From contig CAJWJK010000004.1 of the NCBI GenBank assembly GCA_913041535.1, positions 62,001 through 126,000 on the forward strand: a stretch of DNA of 64,000 bases, read 5' to 3'. Made by a program: the position numbers and the translations under genes. The stretch is from an uncultured Alphaproteobacteria bacterium. GTDB lineage: Bacteria; Pseudomonadota; Alphaproteobacteria; VGEJ01. The notes beneath the pieces are model-generated. The model worked only from the letters and a program-made list of their open reading frames with translations. It was not told the DNA's origin and searched no databases. Positions 26,391-35,760 of the stretch are shown here, in pieces (within the stretch, counting starts at the first letter, position 1; each line of letters starts with the position of its first letter).

Positions 26391-26503
26391 TTAACAGCGT
26401 TCTTGATGTAAAGATAGGAAAGCCACAACAGCTTAGACCTCCATTAAAAGAAAAGCATCCCCACACAGAAAATCTTCTGTATGACTGGTTTCTATTACCT
26501 GTG

Positions 26504-26516
26504 AACTATAATAGTT
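26504..26516. promoter_or_regulatory. Palindrome overlapping a TATAAT box
   Basis: AACTAT-A-ATAGTT forms a perfect palindrome that contains TATAAT (26507-26512) in the divergent region between the epimerase and the indolepyruvate oxidoreductase. A -10 element inside an operator-like palindrome would suit repression of the oxidoreductase promoter, but no good -35 is visible and AT richness makes chance likely. Confidence 0.3.
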
Positions 26517-26614
26517 TCAGAAATCAATTTCCGACAATGGGCCTTCGTTCTATAGTTGAGTACACGTATACGGTAGCGCGAATTACTGTTTGTCCAATAG
26601 TGAGGTAGCGACGG

Positions 26615-29600
26615 ATGGCCGTTGCTGACGTAAAGATTGATGATAAATACCGAGCCGATCGTGGGCGGGTATTCATAAGTGGGAATCAAGCACTCGTCCG
26701 ACTCGCCATCATGCAGCGCTGCCGAGACAACTCTTCCGGTCTAAACACTGCGGGTTTTATCTCTGGCTATCGAGGCTCTCCACTCGGACTACTGGATCAA
26801 TCTTTATGGCAAGCACGTGAGTTTCTTGACACCCACCATCTGCATTTTGAACCCGGTGTAAATGAGGACCTAGCCGCTACTGCCGTATGGGGGAGTCAAC
26901 AGACTAATCTGTTTTCCGGGGCACGCTACGACGGCGTGTTTGCAATGTGGTACGGAAAGGGCCCCGGCGTTGACCGAAGTGGCGATGTGTTTAGGCATGC
27001 CAATATGGCGGGCACCTCCCCAAATGGAGGTGTTTTAGCACTCGCCGGTGACGACCATGGAGCCGCATCTTCGACCACAGCTCACCAAAGTGAACATGGG
27101 TTCATATCGGCAATGATGCCGATACTACACCCGACAAATGTGCAAGAGATTGTGGATCTAGGCTTACTTGGATTTTCAATGTCTCGATATTCGGGACTAT
27201 GGGTGGGACACAAACTTGTGACTCAAACAGTAGAGAGCTCGGCATCAATTGACATTAGCCCCGAACGCTTAACCATTAATATTCCCGATGACTTCGAAAT
27301 GCCGATGGGTGGATTGCATATAAGGTGGCCAGATGATCGGTTAGCTCAAGAAGAGCGTCTGATTAAATATAAGCTTAATGCAGCACTCGCTTTTGTTCGC
27401 GCAAATGATGTAGATCGAACGGCTATTCGTGGGGAAAAACCGCGTTTTGGCATAATTACTGCTGGCAAGTCGTACCTTGATGTCTGCCAGTCTCTCAGTG
27501 ATCTCGGCATCAACGAACCTGTAGCCAAAGAAATTGGCCTGTCAGTATACAAAGTTGGCATGGTATGGCCACTTGAACCCGAAGGCCTTTTAGACTTTTC
27601 CAAAGGCCTTGAAGAGATATTAGTGGTAGAAGAGAAACGGCCGATTATCGAGAATCAAGTTAAAGACCTTCTGTATAATTTACACACTGAATCACGTCCT
27701 CGCGTGGTTGGAAAAACTGACGAAACTGGACAGTTTTTGCTCCCAAGTTCGGGAGAATTAACAACAGAACAGATCGCCCGCATAGTGGCCAAACGAATAG
27801 AGGCATTTTATTCAAGTGATACCATTCATCAATACCTTGCTCTTATTGCAGCTAAGGAAGAATCCCTCCACAACAGGCCGCCACACCTTACCCGCACGCC
27901 TTATTTCTGTTCTGGATGTCCACATAATACGTCAACCCGCATTCCGAGTGGGAGCAAAGCATTGGGCGGCATTGGCTGCCACTTCATGGCTCTTTCGATG
28001 GATCGAGATACAGAGACCTTCACACATATGGGTGGAGAAGGAGCATCATGGATCGGACTTTCGCCCTTTACTGACATACCTCACGTATTTGCCAACATTG
28101 GTGATGGCACTTATTACCATTCCGGACTGTTAGCGATCCGAGCGGCAGTTTCCGCTAATACAAATATTACGTACAAGATTCTATATAATGATGCAGTTGC
28201 AATGACCGGAGGACAACCAGTTGAAGGTGGCCTTAGCGTTGCCGCTATAACTCATCAAATTCGCGCAGAGGGAGTTGGCCGCATCGCTGTCGTAACTGAC
28301 GAGCCGAACAAGTATCCAGCCAACACTGAATTCGCATCCGATGTCACTATTCACCATCGAAATGATCTCAATGACATTCAAAAAACATTGCGTAAACAAG
28401 TTGGCGTAAGCGCACTAATCTATGACCAAACCTGCGCAGCTGAGAAGCGCCGCCGACGCAAACGTAATACACTCCCCACACCCCCGAAAAGAGCATTTAT
28501 AAATGATACCGTTTGCGAAGGCTGTGGTGACTGCAGCTGGCAATCAAACTGTCTGTCTATCGAACCACTTGAGACTGAATTTGGACGCAAACGAGCCATA
28601 AACCAATCCTCATGTAATAGAGACTTCTCTTGTGTAAAAGGGTTTTGTCCCAGTTTTGTCACGGTACATGGAGGTAATCTCGCCAAACCAAGTCTACAAA
28701 TTGATGTCACACAAAATGGACCAAATCAATCGCTACCATTGCCTAAAGAAATAACTCAAGCTGAACCCTACAATATTCTTATTACTGGAATCGGAGGTAC
28801 GGGAGTAGTAACAATAGGCCAAATCGTTGGCATGGCAGCCCATCTCGAAGGAAAAAGTTGCAGCGTTCTCGATTTTACGGGGCTTGCCCAGAAGGGTGGC
28901 TCAGTGCTCTCGCACATTCGAGTGGCGTCTAACCCTAGCTTGATGTACTCCACCCGTATCGCATTGGGTTCATCCGACACTCTCATTGGTTGTGACATGG
29001 TAGTCGCAGCAGGAATTGAAGCCATGAACACCGCTGAAAAAACGCGGACTCATGCAGTTATTAACTCGAACTTCACACCTACAGCCGACTTTACACTCGA
29101 CACTGACGCGCAAGCCAATATAGGCGAAATGAAGAAAAATATTACCAGTGAGACGAAGTGCGCTGACTTCGTTGAGGCAACTGCGTTCTCCAGCAAAATT
29201 TTTGGTGATGCAATTTGGACAAACATGTTCATGCTTGGCTTCGCTTTTCAACGCGGATTAATACCTGTTCGCCTTGATTCGCTTCATCAAGCGATAGAAT
29301 TAAACGGCGTTTCTGTGACAACTAACGTCGATGCACTTTCATGGGGTCGCCGCGCCGCTCACGACATAACGGCGCTTCACGACATGGCAAACAAGCCTCA
29401 AAAATTAAGCAAGAGGAGAGTACAGGCGGATGAGCTTAAGGAAATCATTGACCTACGGTCAAAGGACCTTATTGCGTACCAAAACAATGCGTACTCGGCA
29501 CGTTATAAAACGGGAGTCCAACGGATACAGGAAATCGAACGGAATCGCGCTCCAGGAATGAGCGGTCTTACTACGGCAGTTGCTCGATCTTATTACAAGC

Positions 29601-30091
29601 TTCTTGCCTATAAGGACGAGTACGAAGTTGCCCGTCTCTATTCTGATGGAAGTTTTATCAAAAAAATAGAGGAGCAGTTTTCTGGGGATTTTCGACTTCG
29701 ATTTCATCTTGCACCCCCCCTTATTGCCCGACGCAACAAAAGCACGGGATATCTGGTCAAGCAGGAATTTGGCTCTTGGGTGCTTATATTGATGAGTGCT
29801 CTTGCTCGACTCAAATTTTTACGTGGTACGGTCTTTGATATTTTTGGCTATACTGCAGAGCGACGTGCCGAACGGAAGTTAATAGCTGATTATGAAGATA
29901 TCTTAACGGTGATTTCCGCAAATCTTAACCCTGACAATCATCCACTTGCCATTAAGATTGCCTCAATACCAGATGACATCCGTGGCTTCGGCCATGTAAA
30001 GGACCAGAGTATTGAGGCAGCAACCTTGCGCCAAAGTGAATTACTTACAAATTTTCTTGAATCTACGACCCAAGTGGCCGCAGCGGAATAG
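26615..30091 (+). CDS. Indolepyruvate ferredoxin oxidoreductase, fused alpha-beta type
   Basis: 1,158-residue fused 2-oxoacid:ferredoxin oxidoreductase oxidising arylpyruvates or branched 2-oxoacids to acyl-CoA using thiamine diphosphate and iron-sulfur clusters. An N-terminal pyrimidine-binding-like region (GFISGYRGSPLG) is followed by the TPP/Cys region (YFCSGCPHNTSTRIP, GEGASWIG...NIGDGTYYHSG), a cysteine cluster (CEGCGDCSWQSNC) and the gamma-type domain (TGIGGTGVVTIGQI). Start ATG 26615 follows GTGAGG. This large fused form is typical of aerobic proteobacteria. It is followed after 21 bases by an SDR gene and may be co-transcribed with it. The preferred oxoacid is not determined; the nearby valine genes are compatible with amino-acid catabolism. 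Confidence 0.9.
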   Translation: MAVADVKIDDKYRADRGRVFISGNQALVRLAIMQRCRDNSSGLNTAGFISGYRGSPLGLLDQSLWQAREFLDTHHLHFEPGVNEDLAATAVWGSQQTNLFSGARYDGVFAMWYGKGPGVDRSGDVFRHANMAGTSPNGGVLALAGDDHGAASSTTAHQSEHGFISAMMPILHPTNVQEIVDLGLLGFSMSRYSGLWVGHKLVTQTVESSASIDISPERLTINIPDDFEMPMGGLHIRWPDDRLAQEERLIKYKLNAALAFVRANDVDRTAIRGEKPRFGIITAGKSYLDVCQSLSDLGINEPVAKEIGLSVYKVGMVWPLEPEGLLDFSKGLEEILVVEEKRPIIENQVKDLLYNLHTESRPRVVGKTDETGQFLLPSSGELTTEQIARIVAKRIEAFYSSDTIHQYLALIAAKEESLHNRPPHLTRTPYFCSGCPHNTSTRIPSGSKALGGIGCHFMALSMDRDTETFTHMGGEGASWIGLSPFTDIPHVFANIGDGTYYHSGLLAIRAAVSANTNITYKILYNDAVAMTGGQPVEGGLSVAAITHQIRAEGVGRIAVVTDEPNKYPANTEFASDVTIHHRNDLNDIQKTLRKQVGVSALIYDQTCAAEKRRRRKRNTLPTPPKRAFINDTVCEGCGDCSWQSNCLSIEPLETEFGRKRAINQSSCNRDFSCVKGFCPSFVTVHGGNLAKPSLQIDVTQNGPNQSLPLPKEITQAEPYNILITGIGGTGVVTIGQIVGMAAHLEGKSCSVLDFTGLAQKGGSVLSHIRVASNPSLMYSTRIALGSSDTLIGCDMVVAAGIEAMNTAEKTRTHAVINSNFTPTADFTLDTDAQANIGEMKKNITSETKCADFVEATAFSSKIFGDAIWTNMFMLGFAFQRGLIPVRLDSLHQAIELNGVSVTTNVDALSWGRRAAHDITALHDMANKPQKLSKRRVQADELKEIIDLRSKDLIAYQNNAYSARYKTGVQRIQEIERNRAPGMSGLTTAVARSYYKLLAYKDEYEVARLYSDGSFIKKIEEQFSGDFRLRFHLAPPLIARRNKSTGYLVKQEFGSWVLILMSALARLKFLRGTVFDIFGYTAERRAERKLIADYEDILTVISANLNPDNHPLAIKIASIPDDIRGFGHVKDQSIEAATLRQSELLTNFLESTTQVAAAE

Positions 30092-30112
30092 TTTATAAGA
30101 GAGGCTCAACTA

Positions 30113-30802
30113 GTGAACACAGACCTGAATAATAAGGGATCCGCCGCGATCGTTGGGGTGGGGACTGGGCTAGGGGCATCTTTAGGGCGATACTTTGCAT
30201 CCATGGGACACCCATGCTTATTGGGGGCACGAAATGTCGATAGAGTCAAAGAGATTGCTGACCAGATCGATGGTGCAGTAGGCACTTCAGTAGACGCAAC
30301 GGACGAAAATGCTGTCAAAACATTTTTCGATATAGCTGAAGCGGATCTTAGCCCCGTGGAAGTATGTGTATTCAACGCTAGCGGAAGGATTCGAGATAGC
30401 ATTCTAGATCTCGATACTAATGAATTTATTTCGTGCTGGAAACATTCCTGCTTGGGAGGGTTCATGGTAGGCCGTGAAGCCGCTCGTAGAATGGTTCCGC
30501 GAGGACGTGGCACGATAATCTTCACTGGAGCAACAGCGAGCGTTAAGGGATTTGCGCGTTCAGCAGGCTTTGCAGCAGGAAAATTTGGGTTAAGGGGTGT
30601 AGCTGAAAGCATGGCTCGTGAATTACACCCTCTAGGAATTCATGTAGTACACGTCGTTATCGATGGTGGAATAGGATTCGATGACAGCGGTGCACTGCTT
30701 GATCCAAATGAAATTGCAAAAGCATATTATGAATTGTCGCGCCAAGGTCGCAGTGTATGGTCTCACGAGGTTGAGCTCCGCCCGTGGACTGAAAAATTTT
30801 AG
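30113..30802 (+). CDS. SDR-family protein with Phe in place of the catalytic Tyr
   Basis: 229-residue Rossmann protein starting at GTG 30113 behind GAGAGG. The cofactor loop is GVGTGLGASLG (15-25) instead of TGxxxGIG. In the active-site segment the usual YxxxK is F153-A-A-G-K157 (AGFAAGKFGLRG). I recall a group of proteobacterial SDRs with this FAAGK arrangement, so it looks fixed rather than a local defect. It follows the indolepyruvate oxidoreductase by 21 bases. Classical dehydrogenase chemistry is doubtful; reaction unknown. Confidence 0.75.
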   Translation: MNTDLNNKGSAAIVGVGTGLGASLGRYFASMGHPCLLGARNVDRVKEIADQIDGAVGTSVDATDENAVKTFFDIAEADLSPVEVCVFNASGRIRDSILDLDTNEFISCWKHSCLGGFMVGREAARRMVPRGRGTIIFTGATASVKGFARSAGFAAGKFGLRGVAESMARELHPLGIHVVHVVIDGGIGFDDSGALLDPNEIAKAYYELSRQGRSVWSHEVELRPWTEKF

Positions 30803-30855
30803 ACCTAATTGAGCAATAGAATTTCTCCACTGTGCTCTATAATATGTGTCAATGT

Positions 30856-30885
30856 TTGGCACTCACTATCGGGCTTTGATATACT
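30856..30885 (+). promoter_or_regulatory. Sigma-70-type promoter for the oxidase subunit IV-pnt operon
   Basis: TTGGCA-N18-TATACT matches the consensus at 5 of 6 positions in each hexamer. Transcription would begin near 30892, about 40 bases before the start codon of the small oxidase gene at 30934. Confidence 0.5.
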
Positions 30886-30933
30886 GCAGCGCGCGGCGTT
30901 TAATGAGTTCGATACGTAGGAGCACAGGTAACA

Positions 30934-31053
30934 ATGACTCAAATGGACATAACCGAACAGCGGCGAACATGGCACTTCTTCGGACGACTCACACTGACGA
31001 CAACAATTTTAACTACGATACTCCTCGTGTTGCTGGCGTTGACGCTATTGTAG
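30934..31053 (+). CDS. aa3-type cytochrome c oxidase subunit IV (39 residues)
   Basis: A 39-codon gene too short for the ORF track: MTQMDITEQRRTWHFFGRL... followed by one hydrophobic helix rich in Leu and Thr. The opening MDI-EQ-RT-xxF-xxL pattern plus a single C-terminal membrane segment is that of the bacterial aa3-oxidase subunit IV family, a small peripheral helix of the respiratory oxidase. The same gene often sits just before pntAA in alphaproteobacteria, as it does here (123-base gap). GTAGGAGCACAGG precedes the ATG. The 93-residue track ORF at 30846-31127 is another frame over the same DNA. Confidence 0.8.
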   Translation: MTQMDITEQRRTWHFFGRLTLTTTILTTILLVLLALTLL

Positions 31054-31175
31054 GGCCAGGTTTATACGTACACATAACTAGGTCTCGCACCATCAAACAA
31101 GTTTACGTGAGATCATCAGAAATCTGAGATGTCGATAAGAACCGCTACACCATATCGGTGCCGCCAACAGTCATT

Positions 31176-32342
31176 ATGAAGATAGCTGTTCCTAAGGAAA
31201 GGCACGATTACGAGCGTCGGGTAGCTGTCACACCAGAGACAGTGGAACGCTACGTTGCGTTAGGGATTCAGGTTTCTGTAGAATCGACTGCCGGAAATTC
31301 TGCAACATTTCCAGACGATGCATATAGATCGGCCGGTGCCAAAATTGAACATAACCAGGCTGACGTCCTTAGAGATGCAGATATGGTTCTTAAAGTTCAG
31401 CGACCGTTGGATGGAACCAACAGTAGCATTGACGAGCTTTCTTTAATCAAATCAGGGGCTATATTACTAGGGTTACTATCACCCACAGTAAATGCGAACT
31501 TTTTCCGTGCTTGCGCTAGTGCAGGAATTACAGCTATGGCACTGGAATACCTCCCTCGCATTAGCCGCGCGCAATCTATGGATGCGCTATCATCACAAAG
31601 TAATCTCGCAGGATATAAAGCTGTCCTCGATGCAACCACTGAGTTCGGGCGAGCGCTGCCCATGATGATGACCGCAGCGGGCACTATTGCTCCAGCAAAA
31701 GCTTTTGTGATTGGGGCTGGAGTTGCTGGCCTGCAAGCTATCGCAACGGCACGCCGTCTTGGCGCAATAGTTTCAGCATTTGACGTCCGCCCGGAAGTCC
31801 AGGAGCAGATTGAAAGTCTTGGCGCACGTTTTGTATCTGTCCCCCTAAAAAATCAAGACGATGCTACCACCAATAGTGGGTATGCACGCGAAATGTCCTC
31901 CGACTTCCAACAAAAGCAGGCGGAGGTGACACACGAAACTCTTAAATCACAAGATCTTGTAATATGCACTGCATTAATTCCCGGTCGACCAGCTCCAATG
32001 TTGATTACAGAGGAAATGGTAAAGGACATGAAACGGGGCTCGGTTATTGTGGATCTTGCGGTTGAAACCGGTGGTAATTGTGAATTATCCAAGCCAGGAG
32101 AGATTATCTCTGCTCATGGAGTTCAAATTATCGCGCACCCAAATGTTCCAAGCCGCATAGCTGTAGACGCAAGCGCACTTTATGCAAAAAACTTATTTAA
32201 TGTTGTAAGCGCATTTTATGACAAAACAAAAAACCAAATGAACACTGATCTAGACGATGAAATTCTCAGCGCGATAACGCTAACTCATGATGGCTCCGTC
32301 GTTAATTTGAAAATTGAAAAAATGCTGGAAGGAGAGGATTAA
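31176..32342 (+). CDS. pntAA: NAD(P) transhydrogenase alpha subunit, domain I (PntAA)
   Basis: NAD(H)-binding peripheral subunit of proton-translocating transhydrogenase, 388 residues. I use ATG 31176 (MKIAVPKERHDYERRVAVTP), the standard family start; the track's GTG adds six residues. The core has RAQSMDALSSQSNLAGYKAV and the NAD motif GAGVAGLQAIATARRLGA. It lacks the membrane helices found on the single-chain E. coli PntA; these are on the next gene, the split form common in alphaproteobacteria. The enzyme uses proton motive force to make NADPH from NADH. Confidence 0.95.
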   Translation: MKIAVPKERHDYERRVAVTPETVERYVALGIQVSVESTAGNSATFPDDAYRSAGAKIEHNQADVLRDADMVLKVQRPLDGTNSSIDELSLIKSGAILLGLLSPTVNANFFRACASAGITAMALEYLPRISRAQSMDALSSQSNLAGYKAVLDATTEFGRALPMMMTAAGTIAPAKAFVIGAGVAGLQAIATARRLGAIVSAFDVRPEVQEQIESLGARFVSVPLKNQDDATTNSGYAREMSSDFQQKQAEVTHETLKSQDLVICTALIPGRPAPMLITEEMVKDMKRGSVIVDLAVETGGNCELSKPGEIISAHGVQIIAHPNVPSRIAVDASALYAKNLFNVVSAFYDKTKNQMNTDLDDEILSAITLTHDGSVVNLKIEKMLEGED

Positions 32343-32344
32343 TA

Positions 32345-32641
32345 ATGGCTACAGAAATGATTGATCCCTTTATCTTCCGATTAACCATTTTCGTTCTAGC
32401 AATATTTGTTGGTTACTATGTAGTCTGGAGCGTGACACCAGCTCTGCACACGCCACTAATGTCTGCCACGAATGCAATTTCAAGTGTGATCATCGTAGGC
32501 GCGCTGATCGCTGCTGGACCTGACACGATGAGTCTTTCCCGAGTGCTTGGATTTATTGCGCTTACACTTGCAGCCATAAACATTTTCGGAGGCTTTGCAG
32601 TCACTCAAAGAATGCTCCGCATGTACAAGCCTAAACGGTAA
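32345..32641 (+). CDS. pntAB: NAD(P) transhydrogenase alpha subunit, membrane part (PntAB)
   Basis: 98-residue membrane protein with three hydrophobic helices, equivalent to the C-terminal membrane domain of E. coli PntA. The stretch PLMSATNAISSVIIVGAL is strongly conserved in the family and helps form the proton channel with PntB. It starts 2 bases after pntAA ends. Confidence 0.94.
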   Translation: MATEMIDPFIFRLTIFVLAIFVGYYVVWSVTPALHTPLMSATNAISSVIIVGALIAAGPDTMSLSRVLGFIALTLAAINIFGGFAVTQRMLRMYKPKR

Positions 32642-32647
32642 CAGCTG

Positions 32648-34033
32648 ATGTCACCAAATCTCTCCGCTCTGGCATACCTTGTGGCAGCCATTTGTTTTGT
32701 CATGTCACTGAGAGGACTCAGTTCTCCGGCTACAGCACGTCGTGGAAATATTTATGGCATAGTCGGAATGGTAATAGCTGTACTGACAACCATCGCGAAT
32801 CCCCAAGTTGTGGGTTATGACCTTATTCTCGCAGGGCTTTTAATAGGTGGTGCAATTGGCACGGTTATAGCGCTCAGAATCCAGATGACTGCAATGCCAC
32901 AGTTGGTTGCAGCCTTTCACAGCCTCGTTGGCATGGCGGCTGTTATGGTAGCTGCTGCCGCATTATATGCACCTGAGTCTTATGGCATAGGTACTACTGA
33001 AAATATTAAAATTGCAAGCCTAATTGAAATGACTATTGGTCTTATTATAGGTGCAATTACGTTCTCTGGATCAATCGTTGCCTTCGCAAAATTGCAGGGA
33101 CTAGTTGGCGGATCGCCGGTGATATTTTGGGGACAACATTGGCTGAATCTCCTCTTAGGGTTGCTTATTGTCGCAGGTGCAAGCTACTTTTGTGTAAGCC
33201 AGTCGAAGGAAGTCTTTTGGATAGTCACGGCTCTTGCTTTCCTAATCGGAATAATGATCATTATTCCGATTGGCGGGGCTGACATGCCAGTTGTCATCTC
33301 GATGTTAAATTCATACTCGGGATGGGCCGCAGCTGGAATCGGTTTTACTCTAGAAAATACAGCACTTATTGTCACCGGCGCACTTGTTGGTTCGGCTGGT
33401 GCAATTTTAAGCTACATTATGTGTCGAGCAATGAATCGGTCATTCGTCAGTGTTATACTGGGTGGCTACGGTGCTGACCACTCTGACAATGAAACGATCG
33501 ACTCTGATAAGACAGTAAAACCTGGTAGCGCAGCTGACGCTGCCTTCATCATGAAAAGTGCCGAATCTGTCATTATCGTTCCAGGCTACGGACTCGCAGT
33601 TGCCCAAGCACAACATGCGGTACGAGAAATGGCAGATCTTTTGACAGAATCTGGAGTTCGCGTTCGATACGCCGTCCATCCAGTTGCTGGTCGTATGCCT
33701 GGACACATGAACGTACTTCTAGCCGAAGCAAATGTCCCCTATGACGATGTATTTGAACTCGACCAGATCAACAGTGATTTCTCAACAACAGACGTTGCCT
33801 TTGTGATTGGTGCAAATGATGTTACCAACCCCGCTGCAAAACGTAATCCCCAAAGCCCTATCGCTGGTATGCCTATCCTCGATGTCGAGAACTCCCGCAC
33901 GGTCCTATTTGTCAAACGCAGCCTTTCAGCAGGCTACGCTGGTATCGACAACGAATTGTTTTACCAAGACTCAACTATGATGTTGTTTGGAGACGCCAAA
34001 CAGATGACGGAAGACATTGTAAAATCACTTTAG
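32648..34033 (+). CDS. pntB: NAD(P) transhydrogenase beta subunit (PntB)
   Basis: 461-residue subunit with multiple N-terminal membrane helices and a C-terminal NADP(H)-binding domain (VPGYGLAVAQAQHAVREMADLL, HPVAGRMPGHMNVLLAEA, GANDVTNPAA). These blocks are diagnostic for domain III. It completes the transhydrogenase with PntAA and PntAB, 6 bases after pntAB. Confidence 0.95.
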   Translation: MSPNLSALAYLVAAICFVMSLRGLSSPATARRGNIYGIVGMVIAVLTTIANPQVVGYDLILAGLLIGGAIGTVIALRIQMTAMPQLVAAFHSLVGMAAVMVAAAALYAPESYGIGTTENIKIASLIEMTIGLIIGAITFSGSIVAFAKLQGLVGGSPVIFWGQHWLNLLLGLLIVAGASYFCVSQSKEVFWIVTALAFLIGIMIIIPIGGADMPVVISMLNSYSGWAAAGIGFTLENTALIVTGALVGSAGAILSYIMCRAMNRSFVSVILGGYGADHSDNETIDSDKTVKPGSAADAAFIMKSAESVIIVPGYGLAVAQAQHAVREMADLLTESGVRVRYAVHPVAGRMPGHMNVLLAEANVPYDDVFELDQINSDFSTTDVAFVIGANDVTNPAAKRNPQSPIAGMPILDVENSRTVLFVKRSLSAGYAGIDNELFYQDSTMMLFGDAKQMTEDIVKSL

Positions 34034-34169
34034 ACTGTGGCCAATTTCCCAACGCACTGTACCTACGTCAAAGGCAGTCATCGAAGTTTCCATGTGATAC
34101 GACAACACGTTTATTTGACTGCCGATACTCCCTAAATTAGGTGTATTCAAGATACAAATGCTTTTAAAG

Positions 34170-34370
34170 CTATGAGTCCTTTTGTGCTCTTTTGCGAGCA
34201 AGCTTGCGGGCACGTCTTACTGCTTCAGCGCGTTCCCTTGCTCGTTTCTCTGAAGGCTTCTCGTAATAACCACGAAGCTTCATCTCGCGGAATATACCTT
34301 CCCTTTGCATTTTCTTTTTTAGCACCTTAAGCGCCTGATCAACATTATTATCGCGCACAACAACTTGCAC
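34170..34370 (-). CDS. rpsU: Small ribosomal subunit protein bS21
   Basis: 66-residue basic ribosomal protein. I use the GTG at 34370 ([31 protein letters not shown]), preceded by AAGGAGAGGG at good spacing; the track's start adds 19 unrelated residues. The C-terminal tail is strongly basic ([15 protein letters not shown]). In alphaproteobacteria rpsU often lies next to the COQ9-type gene, which is found two genes away here. Confidence 0.94.
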   Translation of the reverse strand: MQVVVRDNNVDQALKVLKKKMQREGIFREMKLRGYYEKPSEKRARERAEAVRRARKLARKRAQKDS

Positions 34371-34468
34371 TGTTTCAGCCCTCTCCTTCCTTACAATATT
34401 TAGGCTACCAAGTGCGGTTGATAACACGGCAACAAGTTGATGTGAAGACCTACCTTAAGATCAACGTT

Positions 34469-34496
34469 TTGCCGTTTCTTCTAAGTAGCCTATATT
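34469..34496 (+). promoter_or_regulatory. Candidate promoter very close to the def start
   Basis: TTGCCG-N16-TATATT ends six bases before the ATG of def. A start about seven bases downstream of the -10 would fall on or near the A of the ATG at 34503. No Shine-Dalgarno is visible before that ATG, so a leaderless message is possible. The -35 match is only moderate. Confidence 0.35.
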
Positions 34497-34502
34497 TATG
34501 CC

Positions 34503-35054
34503 ATGTCGATCCTCAAAATTGCCCGTATGGGCCATCCAATATTGAGAGAAAGAGCCAACGAAATTGCCGATCCGCAACAGGCTCAAATCCAGACGTTAGT
34601 CCAAGACATGCTGGATACCATGATTGATGCTAACGGATTAGGGTTAGCCGCACCGCAGGTACACGTTTCAAAAAGACTGGTGATCTTTTCCATATCAGAG
34701 GAACAAGCTGAATATTATGATTGCGAAATGATGCCATTGTCAGTGCTTATCAATCCAGTATTGGAGCCCTTAAGCGATACTACCAACACTGATTGGGAAG
34801 GCTGTCTTTCTGTACCCGGACTTAGGGGCAGAGTGCCACGTTATGATCACATCGGGTACCGAGGCATGTCCCTCGAAGGGAAAGCATTTGAGAGGGAGGC
34901 TAGAGGATGGCACGCACGCGTCGTACAACATGAATGCGATCACCTCGATGGGATACTGTACCCCCAACGTATCGAAAACCTTAGTGATCTGATCTTTGAA
35001 TCCGAAATTAAACATCACATTGGCAGCCCAGATGATAACGAGATCACACAATAA
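34503..35054 (+). CDS. def: Peptide deformylase
   Basis: Metal-dependent hydrolase removing the formyl group from nascent N-terminal methionine. 183 residues with all three motifs: GLGLAAPQV (near 46-54), EGCLSVPG (near 99-106, Cys metal ligand) and QHECDHLDG (near 141-149, HExxH). There is no ribosome-binding site before the ATG. Its stop overlaps the start of the COQ9-family gene by one base. Confidence 0.95.
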   Translation: MSILKIARMGHPILRERANEIADPQQAQIQTLVQDMLDTMIDANGLGLAAPQVHVSKRLVIFSISEEQAEYYDCEMMPLSVLINPVLEPLSDTTNTDWEGCLSVPGLRGRVPRYDHIGYRGMSLEGKAFEREARGWHARVVQHECDHLDGILYPQRIENLSDLIFESEIKHHIGSPDDNEITQ

Positions 35055-35692
35055 TGACCTATGAAATAAAGCAACAGATTATGTCGTTAGTACTGGAAAA
35101 AGTGCCATTTAATGGGTGGAGGCAAGATCACCTAAGAACTTCGGCCTCCGAACTCGGGATATCGGAAGCCTTGCTCCAAAATGTATTTCCAAATGGCGTG
35201 ATCGACTTAATTGATTTTTATACATTCATGGGCGATCAACAAATGAAAACTGCCTTAACGAGCGAAGATCTACAGGCTGCACGTATACGTGACCGTGTTG
35301 CAACTGCTGTACAGACCAGGCTTGAAGTTCAATCAGATCACATGGAAGCAACTCGCCAAGCGCTGGCAATCATAGTTATGCCAGCATACGCAACTCGTGG
35401 CACTCGCATGCTTTACCGTACTGTCGATTGTATTTGGTATTCAATTGGCGACTCCTCCACCGATATAAGTTTTTATACCAAGCGCGGATTGTTAGCGGCG
35501 GTATATGCATCAACACTTATGTTCTGGCTTAACGATAGGAGCCAAGACAATTCTGATACCTGGTCTTTCCTTAGACGAAGAATAGATGATGTAATGCACA
35601 TACAAAAACTTCGCGGGAGTTTCAAACCAACAGGGAAATATTTTCCCTTGCCACTTCGAGCTCTATGCGCCTTTGCAACAAGGACTAAATAA
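35054..35692 (+). CDS. COQ9-family protein
   Basis: 212-residue protein of the COQ9 family, which in eukaryotes binds lipid and assists COQ7 in ubiquinone synthesis. An N-terminal TetR-like helical part (FNGWRQDHLRTSASELGIS) is followed by the conserved block DCIWYSIGDSSTDISFYTKRGLLAAVYASTLMFWLNDRS. It is translationally coupled to def. Proximity to rpsU is a common alphaproteobacterial arrangement. Confidence 0.9.
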   Translation: MTYEIKQQIMSLVLEKVPFNGWRQDHLRTSASELGISEALLQNVFPNGVIDLIDFYTFMGDQQMKTALTSEDLQAARIRDRVATAVQTRLEVQSDHMEATRQALAIIVMPAYATRGTRMLYRTVDCIWYSIGDSSTDISFYTKRGLLAAVYASTLMFWLNDRSQDNSDTWSFLRRRIDDVMHIQKLRGSFKPTGKYFPLPLRALCAFATRTK

Positions 35693-35760
35693 TTTTAGAT
35701 CGCACACAGAGTTAATATATCTCAGCCATAACAAGCATTTATACAACACTACACGTACGG

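Noticed and set aside
30846-31127. 93-residue track ORF
   Set aside because: It is another frame over the promoter and the 39-codon oxidase gene; it has no start context and low-complexity composition.
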